Shown: in pieces, positions 22,704-26,234 of the stretch | Layout: every line of letters begins with the position of its first letter | Numbering within the stretch: position 1 is the first letter of the stretch | NCBI GenBank assembly: GCA_964520045.1 | Contig: CAZFMJ010000037.1 | Location: forward strand, 1-26,234 | Length of the DNA: 26,234 nt | Reading direction: 5' to 3' | Source of the DNA: CAZFMJ01 sp964520045 | GTDB lineage: Bacteria; Elusimicrobiota; Elusimicrobia; Elusimicrobiales; CAZFMJ01 | Notes under the pieces: generated by a model | Seen by the model: only the letters and a program-made list of their open reading frames with translations | Databases searched by the model: none | Told to the model about the DNA's origin: nothing | Program-made: the position numbers and the translations under genes

Positions 22704-22975
22704 TAGAACGCTGATAACGATGCCCCAAACTATCCTTTACAAGCAGTGTGTTTGGGGCGGTCCCATTTTCAAGGCTTTTAAGGAAGGAATGGGACTGATT
22801 CTTATGATTGACCATGATTTTTTTGTTTGAAACAATTTTGCGGTTAAACTCCTCTTTGTAATTGTCAGCGTTTATCATATTTATCTGTCCAAACTATCCA
22901 TAAAGGCAATGAGTTTGGACTGACCCATTCTCAATGCCTTTACGGAAGGAATGGGACTGCGTCATCTGCGTTCTA
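22704..22975. repeat. Composite inverted-repeat element (copy B) with two 72-nt double-hairpin units
   Basis: This fills most of the 326-bp gap between the coiled-coil genes. Outer ends TAGAACGCTGATAACGA (22704-22720) and CTGCGTCATCTGCGTTCTA (22957-22975) match the inverted ends of the element at 12679-12807. The core (about 22797-22880, minus strand) also matches that copy at both ends. Two direct units lie in the arms: 22723-22795 and 22887-22957. Each has stem 1 (CCCCAAAC/GTTTGGGG, or GTCCAAAC/GTTTGGAC) and stem 2 (GTCCCATT or GACCCATT with AATGGGAC). The units share CCAAACTATCC and GGAAGGAATGGGACTG. A 65-codon frame through this DNA is probably not a gene. Confidence 0.85.
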
Positions 22976-22998
22976 CGTATTATTATTGAGTAGTTTTT

Positions 22999-25900
22999 TT
23001 ATTTCTGTCTCCTCAGCGTTGTTTCCAGCTCGGCGATCTTCTCCTCGTATTTTTTGACCAATTCCTCCTGCCGTTTCGCCCAGTAAAGCCTTAATTCCGC
23101 CTCTTTCTTCTTATACTGCTCAAGGAATTCGTCTTCTTTCGCGAATGTCCATAAGGAAAGCCTGTTCCGCTCCTCTTCGGCTTCCTGCAGTTTCTTGCGC
23201 ATTTCCTCCTCAAACCGGCTGCGCATTTCTTCCACCGCTCTTTTCGCTTTTATATATTCTTCGTTCGCGGAGCGTTCTATCTGCTCTTTCCTTTTTTCCG
23301 CTTCCTCCTGCAGTTCTATCCGCAGATCCCTGTTTCTGGCGGCCTCCTCCTGCAGTCTGCGCTCAAGCGCTTCGGTTTTCTTGTCAAATTCCGCCCTTAA
23401 GGCCTGCCTCTCCTGCTCAAGAAGCGCGTTTTTCTGCGTGTCCCACTCGGTTTCGCGGCTTGTCCATTTCTGCTCCAGAGCTTTTTCCATCTCAAGTATC
23501 CTGGTATCCTGCTCCTTTTCCCTTTCTCTGAACGATGATTCCATTTCTTCGCGCCTGCGCAAAAGCTTCTTCTCGTATTCCATGGCCATGTCTTTTTCCT
23601 TCTGTATCAAATGAGTTTCCAGTTTGGCCTGTTTGGAGGAGAGCATGTTGTTAAGCATTTTCTCTTTCTGGGAATAGGAGAGCTCCGCGTCGTGGCGCTT
23701 CTGGTCCGCGGCAAGGTTTATTCTGGAAAGCCTTTCTTCCTGCTGTTTTTCCGCGGTTTTTATCCATGCGTCCATGCGGGCTTCGTATTCCTCCCGCAGG
23801 CCGGCTTCTTTCTTGTGAAATTCGGCCGCGGCCTTGGCGTAACCGGCTTCCAGTTCTTCCTTGTATTCCTGCGCCGATTGTTTCGCCTGCATCTCCGCTT
23901 TTATGAATTTATCCGCAAGCTCCTTTTCCCGGTCCTGCTGCTGCTTTAAAAGCTTGTTTTTGAGTTCCTGCGTTCCGGCTTCCAGCTCGGCGGTTTTGGC
24001 GGCGCTTTCGGCTTCTATCCTCCGGCGGTCCGCGTTTATTTTTTCGGTTTCTTTATTCAGCTTTTCCCCAGAGATTTTTTCGGCGTTTTTAATTTTAAGC
24101 TCCGCCTGCGCCTCGCTGTCGGCGATGTTTTTTTCCATAGACTGTTCCATCGCTCCCAGCTTCAGCAAGGCCGCGTCGTGCTTTTCATTGAGGTCCGTCT
24201 CTTTCTTTTTAAGCTCCAGTTCAAGTTCGGCGCGGTTTTCCTCAAGCTGTTTTTGGTATTGGGCGCGGATGCGGGTTTCGGCCGCGTCTATCTCCTGCCT
24301 GTTTTTGATCTGCGCTTCGCGTTCCCTTGCATCCAGTTCGTCCCGTTTTTGCTTAAGCTTAAGCTCCTGCTGTTCAAACCCGGTTTTCGCCAGTTCTTTT
24401 TCGGCGGAGATCCTTTCTTCCAGTTCTTTCTGCCTTTCCGCCAGTTCCGCGCTCATTTTCTTTTCCAGTTCCGCCGTTCTGCCGGCATATTCCGTTTTCA
24501 GCGAATCTTCCGCCTGCGCTAGCTTGCGCCGCAGAGAATCCTCATACCGCTTGAACTCCTGCCTCAGTCTCGCCTTTTCTTCCAGCAGAAGCTGTTCTTT
24601 CTCGGCCGTCCATTTTTCCTCCACGGCCGTCCAGTGTCCGCGCATGGTTTTTTCCGCTTCCAGCGTTTTTTCCGACAGGAGCTTTTCCTTGGCGCAATAC
24701 TCCTCTTCAAGCGCCGTTTTGCGGGAATCCAATCTTTCCTCAAAAGATTTTTCCAGGTCCCTGCGGGAGGTTTCAAAATCCATGGCGCGGGTCTCCATCC
24801 AGCTGTTCTGCTCTTTTAAAAGGGCGGCTCTTAGCAGTTCCTCCCGGTGCCGGTATTCCCTTTCCAGCTCTTCGCGCACGTTTTCCGATGCTTTCTGGCG
24901 CAGGGCGGCCGCTTCTTCTTGCATTTTTTTGCGGCTTTCCTCCAGTATCCCCTTCCATCTGTTCCTGCACTCCTCAACGGCCTCGCCGTATTGTTTGGAA
25001 AGCTCTTCTTCCCGGCGTTTTATGAAGCCGGCGGCCTGTTTTTCCGTTTCCGCGCGCATTTGAGCGAATTCCGTTTCCCTCAGGCGGGATTCTTCCCTTT
25101 CCCGCTCCCGCATGGCGGCTATTTCCTGTTTGTGGGCCGCGCGCAGTTCTTCCGTCTCGTTCCTTCGCGCCTCGTTGAGCTGTTTTTCGCGCACTTCCCA
25201 ATCCTGCCGGAGCTCCCACTGTATGCGGGAGAATTCATCGCGCTCTACCTGCAGTCTTTTTTCATAATCCTGTTTCAGGGAGGTTTTATCCGTCTCCATC
25301 TTTTTTTCCAGCTTTTCCAGTTCCTTGAAGGCTTCTGCTCCGGCATGGGCTTTGTTCTCTTCGCGCATTTTTATAAAATCGGCCTCAAGCCTGCGCCTGA
25401 ATTCTTCCTGCTGTTTATCTTTGGCTTTCTGTATCTCAAAAAGTTCATCTGCCTTGTTTTCGTATTTTTCCCTGAGCGCCAGATTGTCGCGTTCAAGTTC
25501 GACGCGGTTTCGCTCCGCAAGCTCTTTTTCAAAAGTATCATACCGGCTTCTCAGCTCCAATTCGCGCTGAGCATAGTTTTCCTCGTGTCTTTTTAAGATC
25601 AGGTTGAGCTCCTCGTCCTTCAGCTGGCCGAGTTTTTTGGACTCTTCTATCAAACCCATGCGCATTTTGCCTATTTCCGCTTCCTTGCTTTGCAATTCGG
25701 ACATAAGCGCTTTTATCTGTTTTTCAAGGCCGGCTTTTGATTCCCTCCAGCTTGACGCCTCTTCGTTTAATATCTGTTCTTTAAGTTTGTCTTTCAGGTC
25801 CGCCTCCATGGCGGTCTGGGAGCGCCAGTTCTCTTCCCATGTTTTTATGGTGGACTGCCAGCGTTTAAGGGTTTCTTCTTTCTGCTCCAGCTGCTGGGTA

Positions 25901-26061
25901 AGGGAATTAACAGCCTTGCTTTTGTTCTGCGCGTCGTCTTTCAGCCGGGTGTTATCGTCCTGAAGCGCGTGCAGGCGCTCAAGCGCCCAGCGCAGGGCGA
26001 GTTTTCCGGTTTCAACGTCCGTTATTGCCGCGGGATCGAGCTTGGGTTCGCCTTCTATCAT
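22999..26061 (-). CDS. Giant all-coiled-coil protein 2 (1,020 aa)
   Basis: Paralogue in architecture and N-terminal cap of the preceding coiled-coil protein. The cap (MIEGEPKLDPAAITDVETGKLALRWALERLHAL) runs straight into about 980 residues of Glu/Lys/Arg/Ala-rich coiled coil with few Gly or Pro and no signal peptide or membrane helix. Recurrent phrases (ELEKKMSAELAERQKELEERISAEKEL, LEEEYCAKEKLLSEKTLEAEKTM, ELRLYWAKRQEELVKKYEEKIAELE) suggest growth by internal duplication. The ATG at 26061 has a strong GGAGGT 7 nt upstream, so high translation is likely and a structural role plausible. The pair lies in tandem on one strand, separated by the composite repeat. Possible relatives are cytoskeletal coiled-coil proteins; sequence similarity cannot be judged because all coiled coils look alike. 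Confidence 0.87.
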   Translation of the reverse strand: MIEGEPKLDPAAITDVETGKLALRWALERLHALQDDNTRLKDDAQNKSKAVNSLTQQLEQKEETLKRWQSTIKTWEENWRSQTAMEADLKDKLKEQILNEEASSWRESKAGLEKQIKALMSELQSKEAEIGKMRMGLIEESKKLGQLKDEELNLILKRHEENYAQRELELRSRYDTFEKELAERNRVELERDNLALREKYENKADELFEIQKAKDKQQEEFRRRLEADFIKMREENKAHAGAEAFKELEKLEKKMETDKTSLKQDYEKRLQVERDEFSRIQWELRQDWEVREKQLNEARRNETEELRAAHKQEIAAMREREREESRLRETEFAQMRAETEKQAAGFIKRREEELSKQYGEAVEECRNRWKGILEESRKKMQEEAAALRQKASENVREELEREYRHREELLRAALLKEQNSWMETRAMDFETSRRDLEKSFEERLDSRKTALEEEYCAKEKLLSEKTLEAEKTMRGHWTAVEEKWTAEKEQLLLEEKARLRQEFKRYEDSLRRKLAQAEDSLKTEYAGRTAELEKKMSAELAERQKELEERISAEKELAKTGFEQQELKLKQKRDELDAREREAQIKNRQEIDAAETRIRAQYQKQLEENRAELELELKKKETDLNEKHDAALLKLGAMEQSMEKNIADSEAQAELKIKNAEKISGEKLNKETEKINADRRRIEAESAAKTAELEAGTQELKNKLLKQQQDREKELADKFIKAEMQAKQSAQEYKEELEAGYAKAAAEFHKKEAGLREEYEARMDAWIKTAEKQQEERLSRINLAADQKRHDAELSYSQKEKMLNNMLSSKQAKLETHLIQKEKDMAMEYEKKLLRRREEMESSFREREKEQDTRILEMEKALEQKWTSRETEWDTQKNALLEQERQALRAEFDKKTEALERRLQEEAARNRDLRIELQEEAEKRKEQIERSANEEYIKAKRAVEEMRSRFEEEMRKKLQEAEEERNRLSLWTFAKEDEFLEQYKKKEAELRLYWAKRQEELVKKYEEKIAELETTLRRQK

Positions 26062-26234
26062 AAAACAGACCTCCGAATATGAGAGATTCCTGCTGAAATG
26101 TTTTTACTGAGGCGTTCTTATGCTAGGCAAAGGATAGCAGAAGGGTGTTACGATTTTGTACATAAATAGTTAAAAATTATGGCTCTTCCGGTTTTGTTGT
26201 ACATAAATTAAGGCTCTTTTATGAAAGATGTTAT
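26062..26234. promoter_or_regulatory. Upstream region of coiled-coil gene 2 with short direct repeats
   Basis: The minus-strand leader carries the GGAGGT ribosome-binding site at 26069-26074. Farther up, TTGTACATAAAT occurs twice in direct order (26156-26167 and 26197-26208), each followed by a GGCTCTT copy (26181-26187, 26212-26218). These could be regulator sites or a short duplication. A possible ATG at 26220 is cut by the window end. No convincing -35/-10 pair was found. Confidence 0.4.

Noticed and set aside
22681..22878. 65-codon minus-strand frame between the coiled-coil genes
   Set aside because: It consists of the composite repeat element; the related copy at 12679-12807 has stops in the same reading, so coding is unlikely.
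23861..25063. A 400-codon open frame on the plus strand opposite the second coiled-coil gene
   Set aside because: Its product is a Ser/Phe/Cys-rich shadow of Glu/Lys/Arg coiled-coil codons read backwards, with no domain and no ribosome-binding site. Similar frames opposite both coiled-coil genes have the same cause.

Overview
The window (26,234 bases, about half G+C) looks like a chromosomal piece from an uncultured diderm (Gram-negative-type) bacterium. An outer envelope is implied by a TolC-like protein, a periplasmic adaptor, a MacB-type ABC pair, a secreted M23 peptidase and MurC. The run of 10 Ns at 14303-14312 shows it is a draft assembly. Gene style (a 'YYPSP' surface protein, giant coiled-coil proteins, dispersed short repeats) reminds me of Elusimicrobiota or Omnitrophota, but no marker in the window proves this.

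The left part (1-9.8 kb) is mostly housekeeping. It starts with the 3' part of a tRNA-Gly, followed by a PurD-like protein that has lost its catalytic residues and a small membrane-anchored hypothetical on the opposite strand. Next comes an RNase P RNA gene (minus strand) behind a zinc-ribbon coiled-coil protein and RNase HI. Divergent from these run an M23 peptidase, full-length NifU and NifS (Fe-S cluster assembly) and a tRNA with anticodon CAT. A tight minus-strand operon follows: THEP1-type NTPase, murC and rsmA.

The middle (9.9-18.5 kb) is accessory. A secreted protein with an Ala-Pro linker and a Cys-rich tail is read on the plus strand. A long co-directional minus-strand cluster then runs from an XRE regulator through a DUF2178-like membrane protein, a secreted hypothetical, a TPR protein and a TolC-like protein to a hairpin-less MacA-like adaptor and a split MacB-type ABC transporter. 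It reads like a self-regulated envelope export module.

The right part (18.5-26.2 kb) holds a CsgG/FlgO-like protein and two paralogous proteins of about 1,010 and 1,020 residues that are coiled coil throughout and have no membrane segment. They are candidate cytoplasmic filament or scaffold proteins.

The least ordinary material is non-coding. (1) Several arrays have strict 7- or 8-bp periodicity with half-conserved, half-variable units, mostly at or just after stop codons. (2) An element with a perfect 22-bp inverted repeat lies between the adaptor and the ABC genes. (3) A second, diverged copy of that element lies between the coiled-coil genes and carries two copies of a roughly 72-nt double hairpin whose first stem shows compensatory base changes. 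(4) Palindromic elements sit in frame inside a secreted-protein gene. No CRISPR array, transposase, integrase or phage gene was seen.
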